A stretch of 64,000 bases of DNA from Magnolia sinica (taxonomy: Eukaryota > Streptophyta > Magnoliopsida > Magnoliales > Magnoliaceae): NCBI RefSeq assembly GCF_029962835.1, contig NC_080583.1:68185158-68249157 (forward strand). The letters are read 5' to 3'. Shown here in pieces: positions 44,426 through 58,800 of this stretch (positions are counted from its first letter, which is position 1; each line of letters opens with the position of its first letter). The notes under the pieces were generated by a model that saw only the letters and a list, made by a program, of their open reading frames with translations, made no database searches and was not told the DNA's origin. Made by a program: the position numbers and the translations under genes.

Positions 44426-47400
44426 TTAATCCTGGTAAACAGGATCAGTCAGAGGCATGGACATGTCCTCTGAATCAAATTTCTCGACAAATGGTTTCAA
44501 TCGATGGCCATTGACTTTAAACTCCTTACCATTGTCGGGATCTCTTATCTCAACGGCCCCATGAGGAAAAACAGTAACAACAATGTAAGGGCCGGTCCAA
44601 CAAGATCGAAGCTTACCCGGAAAGAGATGTAATCGAGAATTGTACAAAAGGACCTTCTGACCAGGCATGAATGATTTTCGCAAAATGTGTTGGTCATGAA
44701 ATGCTTTCGTCTTGTCCTTGTAAATTCTCGAATTATCATACGCATTATTCCAGATTTCTTCAAGTTCATTCAATTGAAGTTTGCGTAGCGAGCCAGCGTT
44801 GTCCAGATTGAAATTAAGATTTTTGATCGCCCAGTATGCTTTATGTTCCAACTCCACAGGCAAGTGACAATCCTTCCCATAGACAAGTCTAAAGGGAGAC
44901 ATTCCAATAGGGGTTTTAAAGGCAGTACGGTATGCCCATAAGGCATCGGTCAATCGGATTGACCAATCCTTACGATCTGGGTTAACCGTTTTCTCCAAAA
45001 TGTGTTTGATCTCCCTATTGGAAATCTCAGCTTGTCCACTTGTCTATGGATGGTATGGGGTGCTCACCTTATGAGAGATACCGTATTTCTTCATTAAGCT
45101 CTCGAATGGTCTATTACAAAAGTGTGAGCCCCCATCACTAATGATGGCTCGAGGCGTTCCGAATCGAGAAATGATGTTTTCTTTTAGGAATTTAATGACC
45201 GTGCGATGGTCATTCTTTCGACATGGAATCGCTTCGACCCATTTAGTAACATAATCCACGGCGAGCAAAATATACAGATTTCCAAACGATAGGGGGAATG
45301 CTCCCATGAAATCGATGCCCCAGCAATCAAATGCTTCAATGATAAGGATGGGATTCAAAGGCATCATATTTCGACGGGACAATGCTCCCAATTTCTGGCC
45401 ACACTCACAAGCTTTGCAAAACTCATGAGTGTCCCTAAACATAGTGGGCCAGTAAAAGCCACACTGCAGAATCTTGGCCGTGGTCTTTTTAGCAGAAAAG
45501 TAACCACCACAGGCCTCTGAGTGACAGAAGGAGATGACGCTCTGATGCTCATCGTCTGGTACACATCTCCTTAAGATTTGGTCTAGGAAATATTTAAATA
45601 AATAAGGATCATCCCAGAAAAAGTTGCGTACCTCGGTGAAAAATTTCTTCTTATCTTGCGCAGTCCATTGTGTCGGTATGGCACCTGTAGCAAGATAATT
45701 AGCAATATCAGCGAACCAAGGTGAATGGGAGACTCTGAACAGCTGTTCATTAGGGAACATGTCATTGATATGGGTCGCCTCAAGGGACTCAGAGGTATTA
45801 AGGCGAGAAAGGTGATCGGCCACTACGTTCTCTACTCCCTTTTTATCTTTAATTTCCAAATCAAATTCTTGGAGTAGAAGGATCCATCGTATCAAACGGG
45901 GCTTAGAATCATTCTTTGAAAGAAGATACTTAAGTGCCGATCTTGGATCTGATTAAGTAGGACCTAAATTTGTCCAAGGCGAACACTACAGCTAAGAGTT
46001 CTTTTTCCGTAGTCGAGTAGTTCACTTGGGCAGAATTTAAAGTTCTACTTGCGTAATGAATGACGTAGGGCTTCTTATCTTTTCTATGGCCTAGGACCGC
46101 CCCAAGAGCATGATCAGAAGCGTCGCACATAAGCTCAAAAGGAAGGCTCCGGTCGGGTGGCTGCATGATAGGTGCAGTGGTTAACGTGCCCTTAAGCTTG
46201 GTGAAAGCTTCCTGGCATTGCTCAGTCCACTCGTACGGAGCATCCTTTTGAAGAAGATTACATAAAGGACGAGAGAGGAGACTAAAGTTCTTTATGAATC
46301 GCCTGTAAAATCCTGCGTGTCCTAAGAAGGATCGCACGTCTCTGATGTTCTTGGGTGGAGGTAGGTTAGAGATAAGATCGATTTTTGCCTTATCTACCTT
46401 GATTCCCTTGGACGAGATGATATGCCCAAGGACAATTCCCCTCTGAACCATGAAATGGCACTTCTCCCAATTAAGTACCAAGTTCTTTTCTTCACATCTT
46501 TTCAGCACACATTTAAGACTTTCCAAGCACTTGCTGAAAGATGGACCGTAAACAGAGAAATCATCCATGAAGACCTCTAGATATTGCCCCACCATATCAG
46601 AAAAGATACTAAGCATACATCGCTGAAAGGTGGAAGGGGCATTACATAGTCCGAATGGCATCCTTCGATAGGCAAAGGTGCCGTAGGGACATGTAAATGT
46701 GGTCTTTTCCTGGTCTTCAGGGGCTATCTCTATCTGGTTGTAGCCCGAATACCCGTCAAGAAAACTATAATAGGAATGACCAGTTAACCTTTCCAGGATC
46801 TGATCAATGAATGGTAACGGAAAGTGGTCTTTCCTCGTGACGGTATTCAACTTCCTGTAGTCAATGCACATTCTCCAACCAGTAGTGACTCTAGTTGGTA
46901 CGAGTTCATTATTAGCATTGGCTACAATGGTGATTCCGGACTTCTTAGGGACCACTTGAGTTGGACTCACCCATTGACTATCAGATATAGGGTATATAAT
47001 ACCCACGTCTAATAGTTTAAGAACCTCGGCCTTAACCACTTCCTTTATGTTTGGATTTAGTCTACGTTGTGGTTGCCGAGCGGTTTTTGCATTATCCTCA
47101 AGATATATGTGGTGAGTACAAATCGAGGGATCGATTCCCTTGAGGTCCGCTATCGTCCATCCCAGGGCTCCTTTATGCTCAATGAGAGTAGATATGAGCA
47201 TACTCTCCTGTTCTTTCTCCAGGTGGGCAGAGATCACCACCGGGTATGTCTCATCTTGACCTAAATAGGCATATTTCAAATCAGAGGGCAAAGGTTTTAG
47301 GTCAAGCTTCGGCGGCTTGAGGTTAGACGGTAGAGGCATTACATCAGTTTGTGGTAATTCTTTAAATTGTGGCCTCCACCGGTTAACTTCAAGTACTGGT

Positions 47401-48145
47401 GCAGTATCAAGCAAGGCGCACGTCTCCCTAATCATGTCATCATCAAAATCATGAGAGTGGGCCAGGCATGTCTCTAGATAGTCGGAGGATAAGGTTAGAG
47501 ATGTCGTATCTTCCACGAAAGAGTCAATCATGTTAATGTCATGAAAATCGTCATCATCCTCTGCGTTGCTGCCGTTATTGAAAAAAATGTTTGACTCCAA
47601 TGTCAAATTTCCAAAAGACATAGTCATGATACCATTCCTGCAATTGATAATTGCATTTGACGTGGCAAGGAATGGGCGACCAAGAATGACGGGAATCTGA
47701 GTGCTCATGTTATTGATGGGTTCAGTGTCCAGGATGATAAAATCTACAGGGTAGTAAAATCTATCGACCTGGACTAACACATCCTCAATTATCCCTCTTG
47801 GTACACGAACAGAGCGATCAGCAAGTTGTAGTGTGGTTAGGGTGGGTTTTAATTCACCCAAACCTAACTGTTTGTATACCGAGTAGGGAATCAAATTGAT
47901 GCTCGCTCCTAAGTCAAGAGGTGCGTGATCAATTCGATGGTTCCCGATTACACATGATATGGTTGGGCTACCGGGATCCTTGAATTTCTGCGGCACATCT
48001 TGCTTAAGGATGGCACTCACTTTCTCAATCAAGAAGATTTTCTTTTGAATAATTTTCTGTCTTTTGGTCGTGCATAAGTCTTTCAAGAATTTGGCATATG
48101 AAGGTATCTGTTTAACGACATCAAGTAGAGGAATGTTGACTTTCA
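44426..48145 (-). pseudogene. element B pol region
   Basis: Minus strand, same domains as in A: protease, RT (FMDD near 46566), RNase H, integrase with zinc region, catalytic core and Athila-type C-terminus ([20 protein letters not shown]). Gag tail, protease, RT and most of RNase H lie in one long open frame of about 900 residues, which makes this the best-kept copy in the window. Still broken. Confidence 0.9.
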
Positions 48146-49800
48146 CTTGTTTCAACACCTCTAGGATATCTTGAGAGTTAGAAAGAGGTTTTGGTGAAAC
48201 CAACCGTTGGGGGAATGGAGCAACTGGCTTCTCTAGAAGTTCCGGTTCTACTTTTTGTGGGGCATCACTGGATCCATCATTGTTATCCTCTTCTGGTTCT
48301 TGAGGCTTTTCAGGCCTAACCGGAAGAGTTTTATCAATGATCTTCCCACTCCTAAGAGTGGTGATGGATTTAGCATGCCCCATCTGATTTGAAGAGCTGG
48401 GATCATTATTCTCGTACTGCGGTTTAGGATTGGGGAGAGGTTGTGCAGGAAGCATCCCCTTTTCTATAACCGTCATACGAGAATCTATCTTTTGCATAAA
48501 ATCTGTGATTCCCCGCATTGCTTGAGCTAGCTCTTGTATGGAATTTTGAACCGGTTCCTCTTGAGGTTTCACTTGATTTGGATTTGATTGAAGAAACCTG
48601 GAGGAGTCGCCGTTTGTCCATTTCTCCAACTAAAGTTTGGATGATTTTTCCAGCCAGGATTGTATGTGTTGGAGTTAGGTCCAGTAAAAGGTCTTTGATA
48701 ATTATTTACGGCATTGGCTTGTTCACTCAACACTCCTCAAAAGGCAGGTATTGTAGGACAGTTTTCAGTTGTGTGAATGTTGCAATCACAGATGCCGCAA
48801 ACAATTTCATTGACCTTATCCTTCTTTCCTTCCATGGCCTCAACTTTCCTTATGAGCGTGGTCACTTTACACTTGAGATCATCCTCTTCTTTCAAGAGAT
48901 ATAATCTACCTTTCTCCTTTAATTGAGTCGGCCTAGACGTGGTGTTCGCCAGTGGGTAATAGTCCCATGATTGTGTTTTTTCAGCGAGACTATCGAGGTA
49001 ATCCCATACCTCGTCAACATCTTTGTTGATGAACTCTCCATTACACATTGTCTCGACCATTTGGCGCATGGAAGATGTCAGTCCATCATAGAAAAAATTT
49101 GTAATGTGCCACGTTTCAAATCCGTGTTGTGGGCATGAACTGACCAAATCTTTGAACCTTTCCCAACATTGGAAGAATGTTTCATCTTCCTTTTGGGCAA
49201 AGTTCATGATCGCTTTTCTGAGGGTAATCGTTTTATGATGTGGGAAGAATTTTTTTATGAATTCCCTCTGCATGTCGTTCCATGTGCCAATGGATCTAGG
49301 ACGCAGTGAATGTAACCATGTCTTAGCTTTCTCTTTTAAGGAAAAAGGAAAGAGTTTCAGCCTAATTGTATCCTCAGATACATTAGGAAAACATAATGTA
49401 GCTATAATCTCATCGAACTCTTTCAAATGTAAATATGGACTTTCTGATTCAAGTCCATGGAATTTGGGAAGGAGTTGGATAACTCCTGGCTTGATGTCCA
49501 TTTGTCCTGTGTTTTCAGGAAAAATCATGCATGAGGGCATACTCACTCCCGCCGGTTGCAGATAATCTCGTAAAGTACGAGGCGGGGGTGCCTGTTGCAC
49601 CTCATTTTCATCTTGGGTATCCTCCACCCTGGGTGGAAGTAGAGGAGGTTGGTCTTCAGCCATAACTTCAGTTAACTCAGGGGATTTCGAGCGGTGTCTA
49701 GTCCTGCGATGGATAGTCAACCCCTTAACCAATCCTCCTTCAGTCAAGAGACGTCGAGTGTTGTCACGGGCCTACTTGGGCATGAAAACAATCACAGCCC
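48146..49800 (-). pseudogene. element B gag region
   Basis: Minus strand Athila gag, nearly identical to A: N-terminal acidic/proline stretch, gag core (DIKPGVIQLLPKFHG; KEKAKTWLHSLRP; FFYDGL), cysteine/histidine cluster (CGICDCNIHTTENCP) and glutamine/proline-rich tail. Broken, though a long N-terminal part is open. Confidence 0.87.
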
Positions 49801-50536
49801 TCAATTAAAAACCTAATCCTAAGAAAGGAAAAGAAAAACTAGAAAGAAAGAGAGAGTTGGAAAGAAATTACCAAATTGAAGCCCCTAAGTTAAGGACCTG
49901 CAAAATAAAACAAAAATAAGTTAGATTCTAAAAAGGAGAAAAACAATCTTTTAAAAGAAAGATAACAGTAAACTGATTTCTAAAAGAAAGTGGAAACTTC
50001 TAAAATAAATTAAGAAAGTCCTAAACTTAAAAAGTAAATTACTACAAGAGAATTGAAAAATAGAAAGTAGGGAAGGAGCTTACTGAATTAGAAATTTCTA
50101 TCTTAAAGGCCTACAAAATAGGAATGTTAGTTTTTAAACAAAAATTCTAAAAATAAACTAGGAAACAAATTAGATTCTAAGAGAGTTAAAGTTAGAAAGT
50201 TATTAGAGAACAAAAATTTTAAAAACAAAAAAAAAAAAAAAAAAGTTTCTAAACTATTTCCTACAAATAGAGAAATACTAGAGTTAGAAAATTTCTAAGA
50301 TTTAAACCTTAATTCTAAAAATAGAAAAAGTAGAGAAATTAGGAAGGAATTACCAATTTAAGAACTTATGTCAGGATCCTACAAAACAGGAAAATAGGTT
50401 AAGTTATAAAAATAGAATAAAATAAAATAAAAATCTCTATCCTAAAGTAAGTAAAATCCTAATCCTAACCTAATTCTAAAACTAATTAATTTCAGAAAAA
50501 CGTAACCGTCAGTCCCCGGCAACGGTGCCAAAAACT
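49801..50536 (-). other. element B leader and primer binding site
   Basis: AT-rich degenerate-repeat leader like that of A, including an A-run at 50228-50244. Primer site at 50513-50530, minus strand TGGCACCGTTGCCGGGGA, the tRNA-Asp type. Confidence 0.82.
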
Positions 50537-52747
50537 TGTTCACACCCCAAGTGCAGGGTTGTGATGTAGTAATAAACTCGGTAAGACCGAGGTCAAATCC
50601 ACAAGGGCTGAAACTTGTACGTTATCTGAAACTAGATAGAAATAGAACTAGACTAAGATGTGATCTAAACCAAATAGAATTTAAGAAATAATTTGTGGAA
50701 TAATTATCCAAAACTTTAAGGAATTCAGAGGAAGGAAACTAGGGATTCAGAGGATCCACTTGTAGGGATCAGGGAGATCTTATGTCTGCATTAAGATTTA
50801 TGGAAATCAAACTGAACCTACCTGATCTGGTTTTTAAGAGATGAAAAGTATATGAATTAGAATGGATTCCATCATCTAACCATGCCCAGGAGACAAAGCA
50901 AACAACAGGATTAAACTAATTACCAACCAATCAACCATGTATGAGGATCAGGAAGGGTACTGTCATCCTACCATGCCCATGGAGCAATGATGAACAACAG
51001 GGCTTTCTGACTTCATAAACATAAAAAGGGGAAAGAAATATTCAAAGCCATTGCAAACCCATTGTAATTTCAGTCACAACAGACCATTAAAGACTAAGAA
51101 AAATATTCCTTATAATAATCAACTTAAAACCAAGCTCAGTTCAGAAATTTAAATTAAATGCATGAAATAGTGTCTCCCATCTCAATACAAGCTTCACCTC
51201 TTAGCCCTAGCTAAGAGGTTTATCCAAACATGACTGGGCTAAACAAAGCAAGTGATAATAGAGAAACAAAGAAAGAAAAGAACAAGAGGGAAAAAAAACC
51301 AGCTTAAATAAACTTCACTTCCTGTCTTCTCTTAGACCCAACTCTTGCTCACGTCCACGCCGCCTCCGTTCCTTCACGTCTTGCCCCTTCCTTCTCTGTT
51401 TCTTCTCTTTCTTATAGCCCCAGGGCCCTAGAGACATCCGTTTGATGTTGCCACTGTTGGTGGGATTTCTTACGCAGCAGCGTGCGCAAGCAAGGATTGC
51501 GGACCGAGCTTCATTGTTGATGGGGCCCACGATCAGTGTTGCGTGAAGAATCCAGTTCGTCCACTGGATTGTGCACGGAAAACCAGTCAGACATGACCGC
51601 TTCTACTCTAGTTTGGTGCAACCAATCAGGCCTTTAACTGTACCGTTTATTCTTGCGTTTACATGAGATTTGCCTGTGTGGGCATGCATTGAAGCAAAAG
51701 GAAATCTTGGCTGGGGTCATCCCCATCCCCTGGAGCCTGTGTACGGTCCAGATGGACCATACAATCAACGGTGGTGGCCCACGGAAGGCCGGACGCGCGA
51801 ACGCACGTCCCTGCGTAAACAGGGACTGCGTAGTTCTTACGCTGTGATGATGGCAGGCCTCCATTCGCTGTCGATTTAGTAAATCCACGCCGTCCATTGA
51901 ATTCCTCTCGGAATTTCAGTTGGGAAGGGACGGTTTTGGATCAGATTCGGCGTGACCCACGAAAGAAATCAGCTGCAATAGTTGTAGGGCAGTCCATTTG
52001 TGACCATTGAAACCAACACGTGTGCGTGCATGAGTGCATAAAGTCAACATGGGTTTGGCTAAATCGAGCCCCTCTGCATGATGGACGGCTCGGATTGAGC
52101 ATTTGGACCATGATGATGGCCCACTGAGATCATCCGCAGTCTCTGTTTCATGAAAGAAACAGAGTTCGAGTTTTGTACGCCCTTGTGTTGCCATGCACTC
52201 TTAGTGCAAAAAGTGTACTATGTACACTGTATGATTATTATGAGAAATCCACACCAACCATCTTGTTCCTCATTTCATTTAAGCCGTGGAGGCCGAAGTT
52301 AAAGCGTATCTGGACAGCGGGTGGGCCCGAAATCAGGATTTTATGGACTGATCTGTTAGTTCAGCCACTTTCACGAGGATCCAATGGCTGAAATTTGACG
52401 TGTACGGTTAGTTTTTGGTCCTCGAGCCATGTATAAAGTTTCGAGCCAAACAGATGATGGAAACCCAGTGATCTTGCATTCTGGCTGACTTTCAAGCCGC
52501 TTGAGCTTCAGTTTCTCAATTTTCGCGGATCCCTGGCGTGTAATTCCGTCGATCTTGGTCCCCTGGAGTCCGTCCCTTGCCTTGGTACATTCTGAACGTT
52601 AAATCCGTACTTTTAGCATCCCGATCCAGTCTCAGCTCGCAATTTCACCTTGCAACACAAACATGATTAAAATGGGTTATTCAATGGTACCATGTTCATA
52701 AATCCAGGCAATAACTGGGTCTGATATGTAATATTTGACCCTCAACA
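50537..52747 (-). repeat. element B 5' LTR
   Basis: 2211 bp, TGTTCACACCCC...CCCTCAACA in plus reading. Its core (about 51240-52370) is B-specific, with TATA box at 51417-51411 (minus strand, GGCTATAAGAAAG). Followed by target duplication CAAAG at 52748-52752. Confidence 0.93.
51411..51417 (-). promoter_or_regulatory. TATA box in element B 5' LTR
   Basis: CTATAAG on the minus strand, about 1.3 kb into the LTR; expected promoter of B. Confidence 0.5.
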
Positions 52748-53163
52748 CAAAGCCATTGCAAACCCATTGTAATTTCAGTCACAGCAGACCATTAAAGACT
52801 AAGAAAAATATTCCTTGAATAATCAACTAGAATCACATTCAATTTATGAATTAAAGGCACACAGTAAAATCTCCCATCTCGCTACAGGCTTCACCTCTTA
52901 GCCCTAGCTAAGAGGATTAGCCACACATGAATGGGTTGATCCTAAAAATATAAAGGAAATATAAAGGAGAAGAAAAATGGAACAAAAAAAAAAGGAAAGA
53001 AAAAAAAACACTTAAGGCTTTTTCTCCCACTCACATTCCAGCCTTCTCACGTTCCAGCAGCTCTCTCTCCAAACCGAGCACACCCTCTGTTTCTCTTTTT
53101 CTTCCGTTTCTCTCCCTCGAATCCTCCCTTGAATCCTCCACACGCTGCCAGCAGCTTGAGTCC

Positions 53164-53239
53164 CTCCCTGACGTGCAGCAGCAACCAAAACCGAGCCTCT
53201 TTCTCTCTCCCTGACGTGCAGCAGCAACCAAAACCGAGC
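53164..53239 (-). repeat. 43-bp period duplication in C LTR core
   Basis: Two tandem copies (period 43) containing CCCTGACGTGCAGCAGCAAC and AAAACCGAGC. Also in the 5' LTR near 62953-63020. A shorter relative, CCCTGACGTGCAG, is in the A core near 27936. Confidence 0.8.
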
Positions 53240-53302
53240 GCTGCTCCTCTTCCTTCTTTCACATGCGCCAGCCTCCCCCCCTCAGTCGAATGGAGAGGTG
53301 TA

Positions 53303-53311
53303 ATTTATAAA
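53303..53311 (-). promoter_or_regulatory. TATA box in element C 3' LTR
   Basis: The minus strand reads CTTTATAAATTAC; partner in the 5' LTR at 63093-63101. Confidence 0.5.
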
Positions 53312-54521
53312 GAGAATTCGTGCACAAGTCATATTCCAACTAGGAGTTGGATTTCATTCCTGCGCATCCTGTTTTTACACAAGGACGATCCGATGCTGAT
53401 TGTTGTCCACTAATTCACTTTCGATCCCATCTGTCAGCATGGGGACAGACAAAATCCCCTTACCTATCATCTGGATGGTCCGGATCATGGTGTTGATCAA
53501 CACCGAAATCGTACAACAGCCCGCAAAAGTCGGCCTGCGCCCGGACGCGAAAACAGGGACTGCGTATTCATTACGCTGTGACGCTGGTGGGGTCCATACT
53601 CAGATTCAAATGAAAAATCCAAACCGTCCACCAGATTGCTCTCGGAATTTCGGTTGGGAACCACTATTTTTGGACCAAATTCTATGTGGCCCACAATACC
53701 TTCTACTCCGCCGTCCATTATGCCTTTAACGATTAGGATTCTGCAATATTTTACATGGTCTCAAAAGGCCGCCTTGGTGAGGTAAATACCCCACCTACGC
53801 ACACAATGGACGGTCCCGATTGATGTTATGCATGATGTGTGGGGCCCACAAGCAGAACCGACGTTTGTGCGGATCTTCACTATAACGGCACTTGCCGTTT
53901 TACGCAAGGAGTCGGTCAAATCCGACTTTGACCGAGAATCTCGGTCCAGTGTACGCTGAGTGCGCATGCACTTGTGTTCGTGCGATGTACATGTGGCTCC
54001 ATTGTGATGGTTGTGAGAAATCCGTTCCATCCATCTCTTTTCTCAGATCATTTTAATAGTTGGGACCATAATTGGAGCATATCTAGGTATCAGGCGGGCC
54101 CCAAATCAGGATTTAAAAGGCTAATCCATCCGTTGGGACACTTCCACAAGGACTGAACAGATGAAATTCGACGTGTACGGTTAATTTATGGTCCTTAGGC
54201 CACGTATGGAGTTTTGAACTGATCAGATGGTGGGAACCCTATGATCTTGCATTCTGGACACTTTTCAGGCCAGTTGAGCTTCAATTTCTCGATTTTCTTG
54301 GATCCCTGGCGTGCATATCCGTCGATCTTGGTCTCCTGGGGTCCGTCGCTTGCCTTGGTGATTTCAGACCGTTAAATCCATGCTTTTAGTACCTTTTCCC
54401 AGTCCAGGCTCGTGAATACGCCCTGCATCACAAACATGATTAAAATGGGCTTATTAAACGGTACCATGTTCATAAATCCAGGCAATAACTGGGTCTGATA
54501 TGCAATATTTGACCCTCAACA

Positions 54522-55870
54522 CAACCCCCAACCAGCATTTGGCTAGTCCCGAGCAAAATATACGAAAAGTAAGTTGAGAATTACAGAACAATTTCTACAA
54601 ACTCGAGAGATTTATGAAAAACAATTCAGATATTCGAATTCTAAGATTCATGAATGTTGGCATTACTTTATCCTAGAATCAAACTCACGGTACTTCATAA
54701 TCAAGCTCAAATATTAATCCATTAATTAGAACGATTCTAAATATTGAATTCCATGGATGTATAGTCTAATCTCGACTTGTCAACATTAAGATTCACCTCG
54801 ATATTTAAGGATATCATTGGTAACAACTAAGAGAATTCACGATAACCCAACTTGGCTTACACATTATCTTTTTATTCTTTTAATTTTTGATTTTTTCATT
54901 AGAAATAACGCGAAGAAGAGGGATCAGATCCTCACCTATAGGGAGCAAACCTAAGGTAAAGACTGTACACCCAACTTTTTCACATATCATTCATGGGGAA
55001 TCGAATCCTTACCTATAGGGAGCAAACCTATGGTAAAGACTGTTCGCCCAATCCATTCGATTTCTCAAGTTGGTTCCTTTCATGTTTAGTGATTACCAAG
55101 TTAATCCTTTAATATCGAACTAAAACCTTAATATGCAAGCGAGATGTGTCGTGCGAATTCATGACTCAATCAATGTTTACAAATTCTAATAATGGATTAA
55201 TAATTCAAACTTAGCTGTGAAATTTAATAGATAACTGAATCCAAGAGTCATGAAGTACCAACATCACGCATCTTGAAATTCTAAGTGCCCTAGATGGCCT
55301 GTCAAAATCACTTCGACTTCATCAGAAATCCTGAAAAATTAAAAATTTTCACAACTTTTGCTCAAGACCAAGAAAACACTGATTAGGAAACCTAATCTCC
55401 CACCCCCAACCAAAAATTTACATTGTCCTCAATGTAAAAGAAATAAGCATGCAATGCACATGGGATAAAATAAGTAAATGAGAAGTGATGGGAAGATAAT
55501 ACCTGAAAGAATCAAGAGGCTTTCCATAGCTATTTACGTAAAAAGGGGTCAATGCAAGAAGTAAAATAAAAATAACAAAAATAAAATCCTACCTATACCA
55601 CTTTCGCAGGTACTCTCGATTACATTTAGCGTATGCAACAAGCCTTTAAACCCCTAGGTTGCCCCTAGTGGACGAGTTGTAGTCTCGTGAGGGTTTGCAG
55701 TAATGCTACCCACAACCATTGAACTAACTAATGATAAAAATGAAATGAAATGAAGAACTGGGTTGCCTCTCAGGAGCGCTAAGTTTACCGTATTTAGCCA
55801 GATAAATAAAGCAACTACCCTAGTCCTAAGAAAACAGGAAACCTACCTATACCTCCATCAGACTAGGAGA
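54522..55870 (-). other. element C 3' noncoding region
   Basis: Polypurine tract against the LTR (54522-54533), doubled CCTATAGGGAGCAAACCT motif (about 54935 and 55013), internal polypurine tract (55396-55411) and three-way-junction fold (55648-55696). No coding frame. Confidence 0.8.
55648..55696 (-). ncRNA. conserved three-way-junction RNA fold, element C
   Basis: Same fold as in A and B; the only difference is again the middle base of the 5-base loop (TTGCC in plus reading). Confidence 0.5.
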
Positions 55871-58800
55871 TCAATCCTGGTAAACAGGATCAGTCAGAGG
55901 CATGGACATGTCCTCTGAATCAAATTTCTCGACAAATGGTTTCAATCGATGTCCATTGACTTTAAACTCCTTGCCATTGTCGGGATCTCTTATCTCAATG
56001 GCCCCATGCGGAAAAATAGTGACAACAATGTAAGGGCCGGTCCAACGAGATCGAAGCTTACCTGGAAAGAGATGTAATCTAGAATTGTATAAAAGGACCT
56101 TCTGACCAAGCGTGAATGATTTTCGCAAAATATGTTGGTCATGAAATGCTTTCATCTTGTCCTTATAAATTCTTGAATTATCGTATGCATCATTCCGGAT
56201 TTCCTCAAGTTCATTCAATTGAAGTTTGCGTAGCGAGCCAGCGTTGTCTAGATTGAAATTAAGATTTTTGATCGCCCAGTACGCTTTATGTTCCAGCTCC
56301 ACAGGTAAGTGACAAGCTTTCCCATAGACAAGTCTAAAGGGAGACATTCCAATAGGGGTTTTAAAGGCAGTACGGTATGCCCATAAGGCATCGGTCAATC
56401 GGATTGACCAATCCTTACGATCAGGGTTAACTGTTTTCTCTAGGATATGTTTGATCTCCCTATTGGAAATCTCAGCTTGTCCACTTGTCTATGGATGGTA
56501 TGGGGTGCTCACCTTATGAGAGATACCGTATTTCTTCATTAAGCTCTCAAATGGTTTATTACAAAAGTGTGAGCCCCCATCACTAATGATGGCTCGAGGC
56601 GTTCCGAATCGAGAAAGGATGTTTTCTTTTCAGAATTTAATGACCGTGCGATGGTCATTAGTTCGACACAGAATCGCTTCGACCCATTTAATGACATAAT
56701 CCATAGCGAGCAAAATATACAGATTTCCAAATGATTGGGGGAATGGTCCCATGAAATCGATGCCCCAGCAATCAAATGCTTCAATGATAAGGATGAGATT
56801 CAAAGGCATCATATTTCGACAGGATAATGCTCCTAATTTCTGACAACGCTCCAAGCTTTGCAAAACTCATGAGTGTCCCTAAACATAGTGGGCCAGTAAA
56901 AGCCACACTGCAGAATCTTGGCCGTGGTCTTTTTAGCAGAAAAGTGACCACCACAAGCCTATGAGTGACAGAAGAAGATGACACTCTGATGCTCATCGTC
57001 TGGTACACATCTCCTTAGGATTTGGTCTGGGCAATATTTAAATAAATAAGGATCATCCCAGAAAAAATTGCGCACCTCGGTGAAAAATTTCTTCTTATCT
57101 TGTGTAGTCCACTGTGTCGGTATGGCACCTGTAGCAAGATAATTAGCAATATCAGCGAACCAAGGTGAATGAGAGACTCTGAACAGTTGTTCATCAGGGA
57201 ACATGTCATTGATATGGGGCGTCTCAAGGGAATCAGATGTATTAAGGCGAGAAAGGTGATCAGCCACAACGTTTTCTACTCCCTTTTTATCTTTAATTTC
57301 CAAATCGAATTCTTGGAGTAGAAGGATCCATCGTATCAGGCGGGGCTTAGAATCATTCTTAGAAAGAAGATACTTCAGTGCCGCATGATCTGTATAGATA
57401 ATGATCTTGGATCCGATCAGGTAGGACCTAAATTTATCCAAGGCGAACACTACGACTAAGAGTTCCTTTTCCGTAGTCGAGTAGTTCACTTGGGCAGAAT
57501 AGTTCACTTGGGCAGGATTTAGAGTCCTACTCGCGTAATGAATGACGTAGGGCCTCTTATCTTTTCTCTGGCCTAGGACCGCCTAAAGAGCATAATCAGA
57601 AGTGTCGCACATAAGCTCAAAAGGAAGGCTCCAGTCGGGTGGCTGTATGATAAGTGCAGTGGTTAACGTGCCCTTAAGCTTGATGAAAGCTTCCTGGCAT
57701 TGCTCAGTCCACTCATATGGAGCATCCTTTTGAAGAAGATTACATAAAGAACGAGAGAGGAGACTAAAGTCCTTTATGAATCGCCTGTAAAATCCTACGT
57801 GTCCTAAGAAGGATCGCACGTCTCTGATATTCTTGGGTGGAGGTAGGTTAGAGATAAGATCGATTTTTGCCTTATCTACCTCGATTCCCTTGGACGAGAT
57901 GATATGCCCAAGGACAATTCCCTTCTGAACCATGAAATGGCACTCCTCCCAATTAAGTATCAAGTTCTTTTTTTCACATCTTTTCAGCGCACATTTAAGA
58001 CTTTCCAAGCACTTGCTGAAAGATGGACCGTAAACAGAGAAATCATCCATGAAGACCTCTAGATATTGCCCTACCATATCAGAAAAGATACTAAGCATAC
58101 ATCACTGAAAGGTGGCAGAGGCATTACATAGTCCGAATGGCATCCTTCGATAGGCAAAGGTGCCATAGGGACATATAAATGTGGTCTTTTCCTGGTCTTC
58201 AGGGGCTATCTCTATCTGGTTGTAGCCCGAATACCCGTCAAGAAAACCGTAATAGGAATGACAAGCTAACCTTTCCAAGATTTGATCAATGAATGGTAAA
58301 GGAAAGTGGTCTTTCCTCGTGACGGTATTCAACTTCCTGTAGTCAATGCACATTCTCCAACCAGTAGTGACTCTAGTTGGCACGAGTTCATTATTGGCAT
58401 TGGCTACGATGGTGATTCCGGACTTCTTAGGGACCACTTGAGTTGGACTCACCCATTGACTATCAGATATAGGGTATATGATACCCACGTCCAATAGTTT
58501 AAGAACCTCGGCCTTAACCACTTCCTTCATGTTTGGATTAGTCTACGTTGTGGGTGCCGAGCGATTTTTGCATTATCCTCAAGATATATGCGTTGAGTAC
58601 AATCGAGGGATCGATTCCCTTGAGGTCCACTATCGTCCATCCCAGGGCTCCTTTATGCTCAATGAGAGTAGATATGAGCGTACTCTCCTGTTCTTTCTCC
58701 AGGTGGGCAGAGATCACCACCGGGTATGTCTCATATTGACCTAAATAGGCATATTTCAAATCAGAGGGCAAAGGTTTTAGGTCAAGCTTCGGCGGCTTGA

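Larger units (their letters stand above)
26528..52747 (-). mobile_element. Athila-group Ty3 element B, inserted in C
   Basis: A minus-strand element inserted in the 3' LTR of C with a perfect 5-bp target duplication CAAAG (26523-26527 and 52748-52752). 5' LTR 50537-52747, internal region 43094-50536. Its 3' LTR is found as 26528-26741 and 41108-43093, separated by an inverted copy of its own 3' region, which itself holds element A. The coding region is the best kept of the three, with about four breaks. No envelope-like gene is visible. Confidence 0.9.
52753..54521 (-). repeat. element C 3' LTR, inner piece
   Basis: Continues the C LTR interrupted at 26527 and matches 62540 onward. Ends CCCTCAACA against the polypurine tract of C. 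The core is C-specific, with TATA box on the minus strand at 53311-53303 (TTTATAAAT). Confidence 0.92.
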